This document shows, in pieces, positions 36,301-46,859 of a DNA stretch of 64,000 nucleotides (the first letter of the stretch is position 1; each line of letters opens with the position of its first letter). Both the position numbers and the translations under genes were made by a program. This stretch comes from Ridgeia piscesae (lineage: Eukaryota; Annelida; Polychaeta; Sabellida; Siboglinidae), in the NCBI GenBank assembly GCA_025642075.2, contig JAODUO010000556.1:2501-66500 (forward strand), given 5' to 3'. The notes beneath the pieces are model-generated. The model was given only the letters and a program-made list of their open reading frames with translations. It ran no database searches and was not told the origin of the DNA.

Positions 36301-39209
36301 CATTGGCCGCAGTCTTGTTTTCCTCGCAGCCCAAGGCTATCTATACTTCCTCATTCTGTTCCTGATCGAGTCTCGCCTGCTCCAAGTCGTCTACTACAAG
36401 CTGTTTTCCTCCGCGAGCAGCACAAAGATCGACCAGCCTCATTCTGATAATGAGACCTTCATCCAGGAAGACAGTGACGTCACCAGAGAGCGCCACCGCA
36501 TAGCGAGTACATCAACGGAGCAACAGGAGTCTCTGGTACTGCAGGAGTTGACGAAATACTACGGCTCGATGTTGGCCGTCGATCGTCTCAGCGTAGGAAT
36601 ACCTCAGGGAGAGTGCTTCGGTCTGCTTGGCATAAACGGGGCTGGGAAAACAACGACATTCAAGATGTTGACAGGAGACCTGTCTATGAGCGGTGGCAAG
36701 GCATACTTGAAAGGGCATGACATTTCAAGCCAAATGCGACAAGTATGGCTATATTAATCAATGTTTCCTCGTGTAATAGTCATATCCCATGTTGTTTCAC
36801 TTAATGTTTCTTATTTATCGATATCATAAGTACCCCCAGGTATTTGTGTAATTTTAATACTGTTGCAGATTTTAGTCTACATGATTCAGCATCTTACAAA
36901 TTTGTTTACAGTGCAATTTTTTATAACAATATTTACACTTGTTCTTCAGCATTTGCTGTGCTCAGTGAGCTCTCGAAGTCCTGTTATGGTGTCTTACATT
37001 TTACCACAAGACAGCCACTTGTTCATCCAGTGACAAACTCATTAACAAAGAGTGCCGCCGATTTAAGTGTCCTTCAGTCACAGACAATACAGATCTAGAC
37101 AAACCATGTGACTCCAACTGTCCTGTCCTCCCACAGGTGAGGAGTCTACTAGGCTACTGTCCACAGTTTGATGCCCTCATTGACCAGCTGACCGGTCGAG
37201 AGATGTTGACCATGTACGCCCGGCTGCGTGGGGTCTACGAGAAATCCATCCTGTCTGTGATACGCACCCTGCTGGGGGCGCTGTTACTTGAAGAACACGC
37301 AGACAAGCTCATAGCCACATACAGGTGGAGCATTTAACTGGGGATTTGTTTTACGAAATTCAATTTTTTTCAAATTTATTGTCTACATATTTTGATACGT
37401 CTAAGGCTCTAAGCTTTACGTTCAGTACTAATACTATGTATCGTTATTTAAACTAGCGACTATATTTTACTGTAGAAAATTGCAAAACAAATAATCTAAT
37501 TACTTGATATAGAATGTGTAAATAAACATGGTTTTATCCCTTATTTATGGAAACCATGTATGTCATTGTAGATGTCGATTCATTCTACCATAAATGTCAT
37601 CAATGTCAAAGTATCACAAATAATGCCACGTAGTTTAAAGTCCTGTTCAATTATTTATGCTGCTCCTCCACCTTTTCAATTGATTTACACGCGATGCTTA
37701 TTTAAAGATGTAATTTTATATTAAACATTTGACAGCACATATGCACATGTATTCATCTGATGTGAAGAATAATGTCTTCACTCTTGTCTTCAGTGGGGGG
37801 AATAAGAGAAAACTGAGCACAGCGCTGGCCCTGATCGGCGACCCTCCAATAATATTCCTTGATGAACCGACCACAGGGATGGACCCCGTTGCTAGGCGAC
37901 GCACGTGGGATGTGTTGTCACGAGTTCGTGCCAGTGGTCAGACACTTGTGTTGACCTCACACAGGTAAGGGTCAGCTGTGGTCAGCTTTCTTGTGTGTTG
38001 TGGTGTGTGACACATCGGTGGTTACTTTAAATGTCCAATGATGTTTGTCCTTTACAATAATAACAATGAACCCCTCCACCAGCTTTACCTCATTAGCAAT
38101 GTTTAATAAGTACTAATTGCAACTAATGATATGTAAATTACGTCACTGGTGTGGGGTGGTGTCTGGTGAATCATCTTTTCCAGTTAAATAACTTTGCCTA
38201 TTTTTTTCATCACGAAAACGATGATGGAGAGTCTGATCACTCAACATTCATCAGTCTAAGCAATGGGTCATGCAAACGATCGTGGTGAACTTTCTACTCA
38301 ACAAACTTACTTAGTTAATCTGCTACATTTCACCTATATCCCTAGGACCCTTAGATCATCATTTTTGTTCCTAAAACTACGCTCAATATTAGCAAACATG
38401 CTTTCTCTGTAGCCTCGCCAAAATTTGGAATAAATTCTGTATTACAATTAATATTGTCTTCTGAAACTATAGGCACTTTTCATAAAAAGCTCAATACATA
38501 ATTGTTTGGCATCGTACAATTAACTTTTGTCGTTCCCACGCTCCAGTGATGACTTGCTGGTCCCCAAATATGACTATATGTAATGATTTTGTTTGTTGTG
38601 CCGCTGAGCTTAAATTTTCAAAGATATATGTGCTACAGAAGTATTACTATTGCTACTACCTTGGTGTGTCCCTGTTGTAGCATGGAGGAGTGTGAGGCGT
38701 TGTGTACACGTCTCGCCATCATGGTCAACGGTCAGTTCAAGTGCCTGGGCAGCACACAACACCTCAAGAACAAGTTTGGCGAGGGCTTCACCCTCATCGT
38801 CAAGGTCGGGCACACGGGCGACGGAGATGTGCCCAACACGAAGCCAGTGATGACCTTCATCGAGCGAACGTTCCCGGGCAGCGTTCTCAAGGATGTCCAC
38901 CAGGGGTTATTGCACTATCATGTCACCAATGCCAACGTTCCATGGGCATCGTTGTTCGGCTCGATGGAGAGGGCAAAGGTCACCTATAACATCGAGGACT
39001 ATTCGATCAGCCAGACGACGCTCGAGCAGGTTTTTATCAACTTCGCCCGTGCCCAGATGGCGCCATTGGAGGAGAGAGCTGGACGATCACGGAGGTGTTG
39101 GTCTGCATGTGGAGCATGTTGCGCCACCTTGTGGTGTGGCTGCTGTACCGATAAGCATAAGGATCGACGTTCGACTACTGAAGATGATGCACCTTTGATT
39201 GTGGCTTAG
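20832..39209 (+). CDS. ABCA3: ATP-binding cassette transporter, subfamily A, member 3-like
   Basis: Nineteen exons: 20832-21153, 21715-22020, 22523-22797, 23877-24114, 25022-25194, 27005-27136, 27929-28141, 28835-28964, 29293-29447, 30040-30195, 30827-31037, 31639-31888, 32467-32558, 33027-34043, 35069-35293, 36240-36742, 37137-37324, 37794-37964 and 38681-39209. Phases agree at every junction except around exons 5-6. They encode about 1,760 residues, close to the ABCA3 length. The layout is a full transporter: helix at about 26-46, large lumenal loop, helices, first ATPase ([34 protein letters not shown]), second membrane half from about 890, second ATPase ([38 protein letters not shown]). 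ABCA3 proteins move phospholipids in intracellular or plasma membranes. Oddities: an apparent one-base deletion in exon 5 and a missing segment before exon 6. These mean either assembly error or a damaged allele. Confidence 0.93.
23443..23866 (+). repeat. 21-bp minisatellite in ABCA intron 3, ending at the exon 4 acceptor
   Basis: About 20 copies of a unit containing GATGACACATGTGAGTAATG, very homogeneous. The array runs to within about 10 bp of the acceptor TTTCAG before 23877. Each unit holds GTGAGTAA, a good match to a 5' splice site. The long His/Ser and Met/Thr open frames across it are artefacts of a unit length divisible by three. Confidence 0.96.
24180..24371. repeat. TA and CT microsatellites in ABCA intron 4
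   Basis: Three dinucleotide tracts: TA at about 24180-24214, TA at 24263-24309, and CT passing into TA at 24328-24371. Confidence 0.93.
25110..25125 (+). other. Apparent one-base deletion in ABCA exon 5
   Basis: Before this point the frame reads family-like residues ending YDRMTWW. After it, the family-like reading ([16 protein letters not shown]) is in a different frame that requires one extra base near GGGAAAG. The actual frame would continue into unrelated residues. With one base restored, the exon also ends in the phase usual for its neighbours. The deletion is next to short G and A runs, where sequencing errors are common. Confidence 0.75.
25620..27016 (+). repeat. 22-bp minisatellite, about 63 copies, running into ABCA exon 6
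   Basis: Unit contains GACATTGTAATGACAGGAGG, with sporadic GACAGTG and shortened variants. The last unit overlaps the start of exon 6: the acceptor ACAG at 27001-27004 and the first codons (GAG GTT GAC ATT) are themselves repeat sequence. The long minus-strand open frames here (up to 520 codons) are artefacts of stop-free repeat units. Confidence 0.96.
27991..28080 (+). repeat. Coding tandem repeat in the ABCA linker (exon 7)
   Basis: Four to five imperfect copies of a short unit encode [16 protein letters not shown] and LLTDH. The run lies between the first membrane half and the first ATPase domain, a region that is variable in the family. Confidence 0.7.
28187..28505 (+). repeat. tRNA-derived SINE in ABCA intron 7
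   Basis: The head looks tRNA-like, with GTAAGTAGAGCA resembling the A box and ACAGGTTTGAATCAAGG resembling the B box. The body has TTTAGGCAAATTCATTCAC. The tail reads CCTGAGGACTGGATACTGC and then ATGTAAGAACTTTATAAAG. Tail copies recur near 18.5 and 48.7 kb. Confidence 0.6.
32699..32787. repeat. Perfect 42-bp inverted repeat, 5-bp loop, ABCA intron 13
   Basis: Arms 32699-32740 and 32746-32787 are exact reverse complements, with loop GTATT. The arms include AATCTGGAATGGCATGTGT. No mismatch is present. Confidence 0.93.
35585..35830 (+). repeat. Possible SINE in ABCA intron 15
   Basis: Contains ATCGCACGGTAGAGTGCCGG, resembling a tRNA A box. A TTTTAGGCAATTTTGTTCACA block follows that resembles the body of the element at 28187-28505. 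The boundaries are uncertain. Confidence 0.4.
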
Positions 39210-39372
39210 TGGCTCAACATCCTGACAGTTGCCTAATATACTAATAGTGGTCTAATGGCCCAACATCCTGATGGTGGCCCAACATCCTCGTAGTGGCCTA
39301 GTGGCCCAACATCCTGATGGTGGCTTAGTGACCCAACATCATGATGGTGGCCCAACATACTGATAGTGGCCT
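39200..39372 (+). repeat. Minisatellite spanning the ABCA stop codon
   Basis: Five to six degenerate units built on GTGGCCCAACATCCTGATG. The unit at about 39322 (GTGGCTTAGTGACCCAACAT) repeats the sequence over the real stop, GTGGCTTAGTGGCTCAACAT at 39201-39220. The array starts within the last codons. Confidence 0.8.
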
Positions 39373-39768
39373 GATCAATGGCTGTAAATGGTCGTACCTA
39401 CATCAGTAAAACATATTATGCACATTGTTTGATATGTGGACTGAAAGCATACCTTTTTGCGATACTTGGTTGATCACGATTACATTGTTTATCATTAGGT
39501 AATATCTATACAGATTGTTTTAATGTTAGCTTTAAGAATGGCCAAGGTTTGTGGGTTGAGATGGTGTATCGTATTATCAGGGATATAAGCTACATTTTAG
39601 TAAGTAATTTTGGAGCTGTTGAATTGTGCACACAAGACCTGTTATTTCTTACTCTGTTTACCTTTTTTATGTCATTTATATTCTTATTGTTCCTTAAATA
39701 ATCACTGTTAATCCATTTATTGTATTTTTATCTGATTAATTAGCAGATTAAAATGATTAATTAATAGT

Positions 39769-39774
39769 AATAAA
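39769..39774 (+). terminator. Candidate poly(A) signal of ABCA
   Basis: AATAAA 560 bp after the ABCA stop, before the oppositely oriented NUBP2 gene. Confidence 0.45.
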
Positions 39775-40177
39775 ATGAATACCTGTTTCAAAGGCCATAC
39801 AATATAACTTGGATCACGGTTTGTATGAAACTAGATAACTTATATGGTCAATGCACAACACTACTGCACTGTTATAGCGTAATATATTGTGATGATACAT
39901 TTTCAAATGTGTAACCATACAGGTATATAAATATTCATTTCTTATATATATCAATATTATATAATTGAGCATATATAATACATATGTGTGGGATGTAGAT
40001 GGTGGTCTTCCAGTGAAAGACGTGACAACAGACAAACAAATGTATTGGTAATTTACAACTGCAAAGCATTTATCAAACTGTTTCATGGCTGTATATGTAC
40101 TGCCTGTGGTAGAACCGAGCTTTCATTCAAAGACAATGATTCAAGAAAGACGAGTACCTCTTTAAATGCATGTATAG

Positions 40178-40183
40178 TTTATT
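40178..40183 (-). terminator. Poly(A) signal of NUBP2
   Basis: TTTATT on the plus strand (AATAAA on the minus strand), about 40 bp after the NUBP2 stop codon. Confidence 0.6.
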
Positions 40184-40223
40184 TCAATTTGTGCGCCTAC
40201 AAGTTACTTGTCTCTTGTGGTTG

Positions 40224-43200
40224 TCATTCCGTTACTTTCTTCTGAACTTGTTCTAATATAGCAGTTGTAACCTTCTGTACGGCTGTTCTTGTGGCAGATT
40301 CAGGGAACAGATCAAGGAAGTTCTTGCCGTCTTCTAAACTCTGAGTCAGTTGAGGGTCTAGTGGTATACACCCTAAAAATTAGTAGTGGCACATTTGTTA
40401 TGGGAACATATTTGTTAGGTCTCTCAAAAGCATGATATTGGCTTTTAAACAATACTTTCAAATGGCGGTGAAACTGAGGTGGTGCAGCAGCGTAAATGGT
40501 ACGAACATAAACACAAGACAACCAGATCCTAGATGTTTTCCTGTCTGTTATTTTTACAACACTGACATATCACATGGAGAACTGCCAGCACCTGCAAGTG
40601 TTGCTTTTAATAGCAATAATAATGTTGCTGAAATTAAACAGAAATGTGATCTGACACCAGCGTCGAAGACACAGTTAGGTTGATCTGACACATTACTCAT
40701 TCCAGCAGAAACCGACCATAGATGATGTGTGTTTATCATCTTTGTTGTCGACTGTGGAAGTGGATGGTTTTGCGTAGTGAATATACACAATTAACAGCTT
40801 ATATTTTGTAAAAGGATACATTAATAGCATCAGTGTGTAACTGATTGTGTCAGATACATATTTTTACACAAGCTAGCCTTGTTTGTTATGGTCAGCGGTT
40901 ATATACAATGTGTTTACTTACCAAGAAAGGGCACGTCAAGTTGCGCTGCTAATGCTTCCCCTCCGCCTTTGGAGAACACATTGCTGCATTCCTATTGGAC
41001 GATACACACCACATGTGATAAGTATTTATTCAAATTTGTTATGTATGGTAATGTATTGCCAACTTACATGCAAATGTGTTATTCCAGATGTCATTGTTGG
41101 TGTTGTAATAAATCTTTACTTGTAAAACGTTGCCCCATGTTGTCATTTTATTTTCTATAACTTGTTATTTTTGACTGGTCAAATGTTATTACCTAACTCA
41201 AGGAATTGATAAATCTAACCACATTTATTTGTGGCTTCAGGACCAGTTTCGATATTTGATAAGAATATCCTTCCAGGGCTCGCAATTTTAGTGGACAAGT
41301 AGAACCAAAACTATATACAATTAATTTGTCCCATGAACAATTAAATTTTGTTTTTGCTAATTCCTTTAAATTGCTATTGTAACACACACAGGTCAGCAGC
41401 AAAATGTACCTTGCAAAACAGTTATTTTAATATTAACCTGACTTATTTACCAGAGTGTAGTAAATCCTCATCTAAAAACCACCTGGATAAACACTGGAGC
41501 TCTGAAGGCGTTTTCTATGACTAAAGCCGCCTTGCAAGTACAGGTCTGAATTTGGGCAATTGCCAAAAGTAGGGCAAAGTACACGACTCGCTGAAAGTTT
41601 GGGCTAATAATTACCACTCCAGACTTACCATAAGAACTCGACCAAGGTCTTTAAGAAAGCAGTGAACTTACAGAGCAGTGGGGACACACGAATCCACTCA
41701 TGTTCTCCACAAGGCCAATGACTGGGATCCCTGTCTTCTTGCAGAAGGTTGCCTCCCTCCGCACATCTCCTGTCGACACTGCCTACAACCAGATACTTCC
41801 CCGTCACTGCACTGTTGCAATAACAGATGGAATATCCAATTATTTTGTAAATTGTATAATAACTCTTCCTAATACCTATGTTAGGTGAGTAGATGTTTAA
41901 AGATGTGTTAATTTAAGAGAACTTTTATTTCCCTTGACTTAATGAATCCACATCAGATCAGATAATACACTTTCCATGCCATAGACAAAGAATGTCTTAA
42001 ATGATTACATACCATTGAGATGAGCTGGACATAATGCATGTATGGCAAAGAAATAGTTCATGAATAAAGCAGTCACGGTTAAGCAGATGACCAGAAGGTC
42101 GAAGGTAAAAGGAAGCAAAGATAAGATTTGGAGGGATTGTCAGAGGAGTGGAAAATGAGAGGGAAAGAGACAGGGGACTGGAGAACGAGAGGGAAAGAGA
42201 CAGGGGAATGGAGAATGACAGGGAAAGAGACAGGGAAATGGAGAACGAGAGGGAAAGAGTCAGGGGAATGGAGAATGAGAGGGAAAGAGACAGGGGAATG
42301 GAGAACGAGAGGGAAAGAGACAGGGGAATGGAGAACGAGAGGGAAAGAGACATGGGAATGGAGAACGAGAGGGAAAGAGACAGGGGAATGGAGAACGAGA
42401 GGGAAAGAGACAGGGGAATGGAGAACGAGAGGGAAAGAGACAGGGGAATGGAGAACGAGAGGGAAAGAGACAGGGGAATGGAGAACGAGAGGGAAAGAGA
42501 CAGGGGAATGGAGAACGAGAGGGAAAGAGACAGGGGAATGGAGAACGAGAGGGAAAGAGACAGGGGAATGGAGAACGAGAGGGAAAGAGACAGGGGAATG
42601 GAGAACGAGAGGGAAAGAGACAGGGGAATGGAGAACGAGAGGTAAAGAGACAGGGGAATGGAGAACGAGAGGGAAAGAGACAGGGGAATGGAGAACGAGA
42701 GGGAAAGAGACAGGGGAATGGAGAACGAGAGGGAAAGAGACAGGGGAATGGAGAACGAGAGGGAAAGAGACAGGGGAATGGAGAACGAGAGGGAAAGAGA
42801 CAGGGGAATGGAGAACGAGAGGGAAAGAGACAGGGGAATGGAGAACGAGAGGGAAAGAGACAGGGGAATGGAGAACGAGAGGGAAAGAGACAGGGGAATG
42901 GAGAACGAGAGGGAAAGAGACAGGGGAATGGAGAACGAGAGGGAAAGAGACAGGGGAATGGAGAACGAGAGGGAAAGAGACAGGGGAATGGAGAACGAGA
43001 GGGAAAGAGACAGGGGAATGGAGAACGAGAGGGAAAGAGACAGGGGAATGGAGAACGAGAGGGAAAGAGACAGGGGAATGGAGAACGAGAGGGAAAGAGA
43101 CAGGGGAATGGAGAACGAGAGGGAAAGAGACAGGGGAATGGAGAACGAGAGGGAAAGAGTCAGGGGAATGGAGAACGAGAGGGAAAGAGACAGGGGAATG

Positions 43201-46200
43201 GAGAATGAGAGGGAAAGAGACAGGGGACTGGAGAACGAGAGGGAAAGAGACAGGGGAATGGAGAACGAGAGGGAAAGAGACAGGGGAATGGAGAATGAGA
43301 GGGGAAAGAGAAAAGGGGAATGAGAGAATGAGAGGGAAAGAGACAGGGGAATAGTGAAGGGAAAGAGACAGGGGATGGAGATGAAAGGGAAAGAGACAGG
43401 GGAATGGAGAACGAGAGGGAAAGAGACAGGGGAATGGAGAACGAGAGGGAAAGAGACAGGGGAATGGAGAACGAGAGGGAAAGAGACAGGGGAATGGAGA
43501 ATGAGAGGGAAAGAGACAGGGGAATGGAGAACGAGAGGGAAAGAGACAGGGGAATGGAGAACGAGCAGGGAAAGAGACAGGGGAATGGAGAGAGAGGGAA
43601 AGAGACAGGGGAATGGAGAGTGACAGGGAAAGAGACAGGGGAATGGAGAACGAGAGGGAAAGAGACAGGGGAATGGAGAATGAGAGGGAAAGAGACAGGG
43701 GAATTTAGAGTGACAGGGAAAGAGACAGGGGACTGGAGAACGAGAGGGAAAGAGACAGAGGAATGGAGAACAAGATGGAAAGAGACAGGAGAAAGAGGCA
43801 GGGGAATTTAGAGTGACACGGAAAGAGACAGGGGAATGGAGAATGAGAGGGAAAGAGACAGGGGAATGGAGAACAAGAGGGAAAGAGACAGGGGAATGGA
43901 GAACGAGAGGGAAAGAGACAGGGGAATGGAGAGTGAGAGGGAAAGAGACAGGGGAATGGAGAACAAGAGGGAAAGAGACAGGGGAATGGAGAAAGAGGGA
44001 AAGAGACAGGGGAATGGAGAACAAGAGGGAAAGAGACAGGGGAATGGAGAACAGAGGGAAAGAGACAGGGGAATGGAGTGACGAGGGAAAGAGACAGGGG
44101 AATGGAGAACAAGAGGGAAAGAGACAGAGGAATGGAGAACAAGAGGGAAAGAGACAGGGGAATGGAGAGTGAGAGGGAAATAGACAGGGGACTGGAGAAT
44201 GAGAGGGAAAGAGACAGGGGAAAGAGACAGGGGAATTTAGAGTGACAGGGAAAGAGACAGGGGAATGAAGAATGAGAGGGAAAGAGACAGGGGAATGGAG
44301 AATGAGAGGGAAAGAGACAGGGGAATGGAGAATGAGAGGGAAAGAGACAGGGGAATGGAGAGTGCGAGGGAAAGAGGCCGGGGAATGGAAGTGGTTAGTG
44401 GAAACAATAGTGCAAGAACAGTGAGAGTAAACAAAATTAAGGCAAGCCGGACCCTAAACCTTCGAGAAAGAGTCTTAGATTTGTATTGGTCAATTACTAT
44501 TCATAGATAATATAAATAGTGATCTGTATGTTGTAGCTATGGCATACAATGTATTTTTTCTTTGATATTATTTTATAATAATGAAATTACTTCTTTTGCT
44601 CCATTAACCTGAGAATGTGTGAGCTTACTGGTGCAACTAAGTCAAAGGATTAACCTTTCTTATAATATGTGAATCCAACTGAAATGTCATAAAATTTATG
44701 TTTTCCGATGTTTGCATTGCAAACCATACATAAATGTTGTGTTCAAAATGAAAACAAATATCCTGTAAATCTCTTAAAATGGCAAAGGGGTCATTTTAGG
44801 GTGTGATGTCACCAAAGTCGTGAAGTACCTGAGGTGTGGTGACAAGTACTGCCCCATCAGGGTTGTACTGACGAATGTTTTCGACTACACTGAGGTGTTC
44901 GTCTGACGTGCCGGGCGGCGTGTCGATTATGAGGTAGTCCAACTGGCGCCAGTAAACGTCTCGCAAGAACTGCTTGATCATTGCTGGAACAATATGTGTC
45001 TCTTTTGGTTCTAATTCATCCTTCACAACAGCAAAATATAAAAAGTTGTTTGAATTATATTTAATATAATATAATCCAGTTGTATCAATGATATATATAC
45101 TCTAATAATTTGTTAGGTAATACTAATACTATGATAACTTTTACTCTGCCTTAATACTTAGAAACCAAACTCAGAGGCACATCAATGTTAGGGGAGATAT
45201 AATAATAATTCAAAGGTATCATTACAGAAGACAGGTATTGAAAAGTAACATAGCATTTGCTGTAAGGTTAACTGTATATCAGTACTGTTGTTTTCAGCAT
45301 TGTTAGGATAGTTTCGATATGTTTACATTGAATCAGTGAAGTGATTAAAAAAACATTATGATTATAGCCAGATATGATAGGAAAAGAAGACTTAGGATAC
45401 AAGATAAGTAACATATTTCTCCCCAGTGATCCATTGTAGTCTGATTTATCATTGATTATATTCATCCTTTAATCAACATGAAAGATATTCTGTGGAAAAC
45501 AATAATTGCAAGTATAACTGAAATGAGCCAAGAAAGAAACTGGAAGCTATTTAATTTAATGTCTATCTGTACTTATTCAAGTGGGGTGAAAAACAGTTAT
45601 ATAAAGTTGTGAATGCCTACCATTTTTCTTGGGTCCCCGCCACACAATGGCGTCTGAGCTACTGTGTAGGAGAAACCCAATGGACATCACGCCCAGGGTC
45701 TGTTCTTTGTCCACAAACACAGGAACCCACCTGTCACATGATTACAATGTTAAATTATACTACAACAGATCTTAGATGTTTTCCTGTCTGTTATTTTTAC
45801 AACAGTGACACATCACATGGAGAACTGCTAGCACCCGCAAGTGTTGCTTTTAATAACAATAATAATGTAGCTGAAATTAAACAGAAATGTGATTTGACAC
45901 CAGTGTAGAAGACACAGTTAGGTTGATCTGACGTGTTACTTATTCCAGCAGAAACCAACCATAGATGCTGTGTGTTTATCATCTTTGTTGTCGACCGTGG
46001 AAGTGGATGGTTTTGCATAGTGAATATACACAATTAACAGCTTACATTTTGTGATTTGTTATGTATTTTCTTTGATGTTGGCTAGCTTCTGTTTAACTGG
46101 GTGGTTTATTATGGCATAATTATAATAACACACAGACATCCTTCTTGTAACTATGTTGGCTGTGCAGTTACTCACAGCACTGTAATACTGCCACCGGATT

Positions 46201-46827
46201 ACCTGAATTGTTTTGTATTAATCATTGTAATTACAAATAGAGTGACATACAGACAGAACAGAATGTCTTGGAATAAAATACGACAGTTTCATTTAGCACA
46301 TCATAACATTTTGGGGTTTATTTAACTTTAAAAACATGCTATAAAATGTCACACTGCTGCTGTATAAAATATCACAGACTCATAGTTATTCAACAATAAC
46401 ACTGGCACTGTGTATTAATCACAAATTATTGAATCAGCTTTGAGTAGCTGGAATTTGAATCGGACTGCAAACTTTGAGTGGATGGAATTGGAATCGGACT
46501 GCAATCTTTAAGTGGATGAAATTGGAATCGGTTTACAATCTTTGAGTGCGTGGAATTAGAATCCTTACAGAACCAAACCAAATTCTAGTGAAAACATAGG
46601 AACTACACGCAAATGTTCCTAGATCTAGTACTTACCCATCAGAGCACTGAAATACTTCTTTATCTTGCAAGTTCAGCATCTTTGGTATACTCGGTCCACA
46701 AATGTCTACATCGAGCAGACCAACCTTGTGATAAAATGAACCACGGAATAAGAAAATTGGAATTACTGAAATTGTCCAAAAACATACAGTACAATAAAAA
46801 GTTGCACCCAGTGCGTTTACTAAGACG

Positions 46828-46859
<32 letters not shown>

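Noticed and set aside
41997..44172. Open frames up to 675 codons on both strands (Ser/Leu and Arg/Glu repeats)
   Set aside because: The 30-bp unit has no stop in these frames, so length alone is meaningless; the array lies in a NUBP2 intron.
40554..46033. Matching 78-codon minus-strand frames in the two 287-bp repeats
   Set aside because: Shared because the copies are nearly identical; no family resemblance and located in introns.
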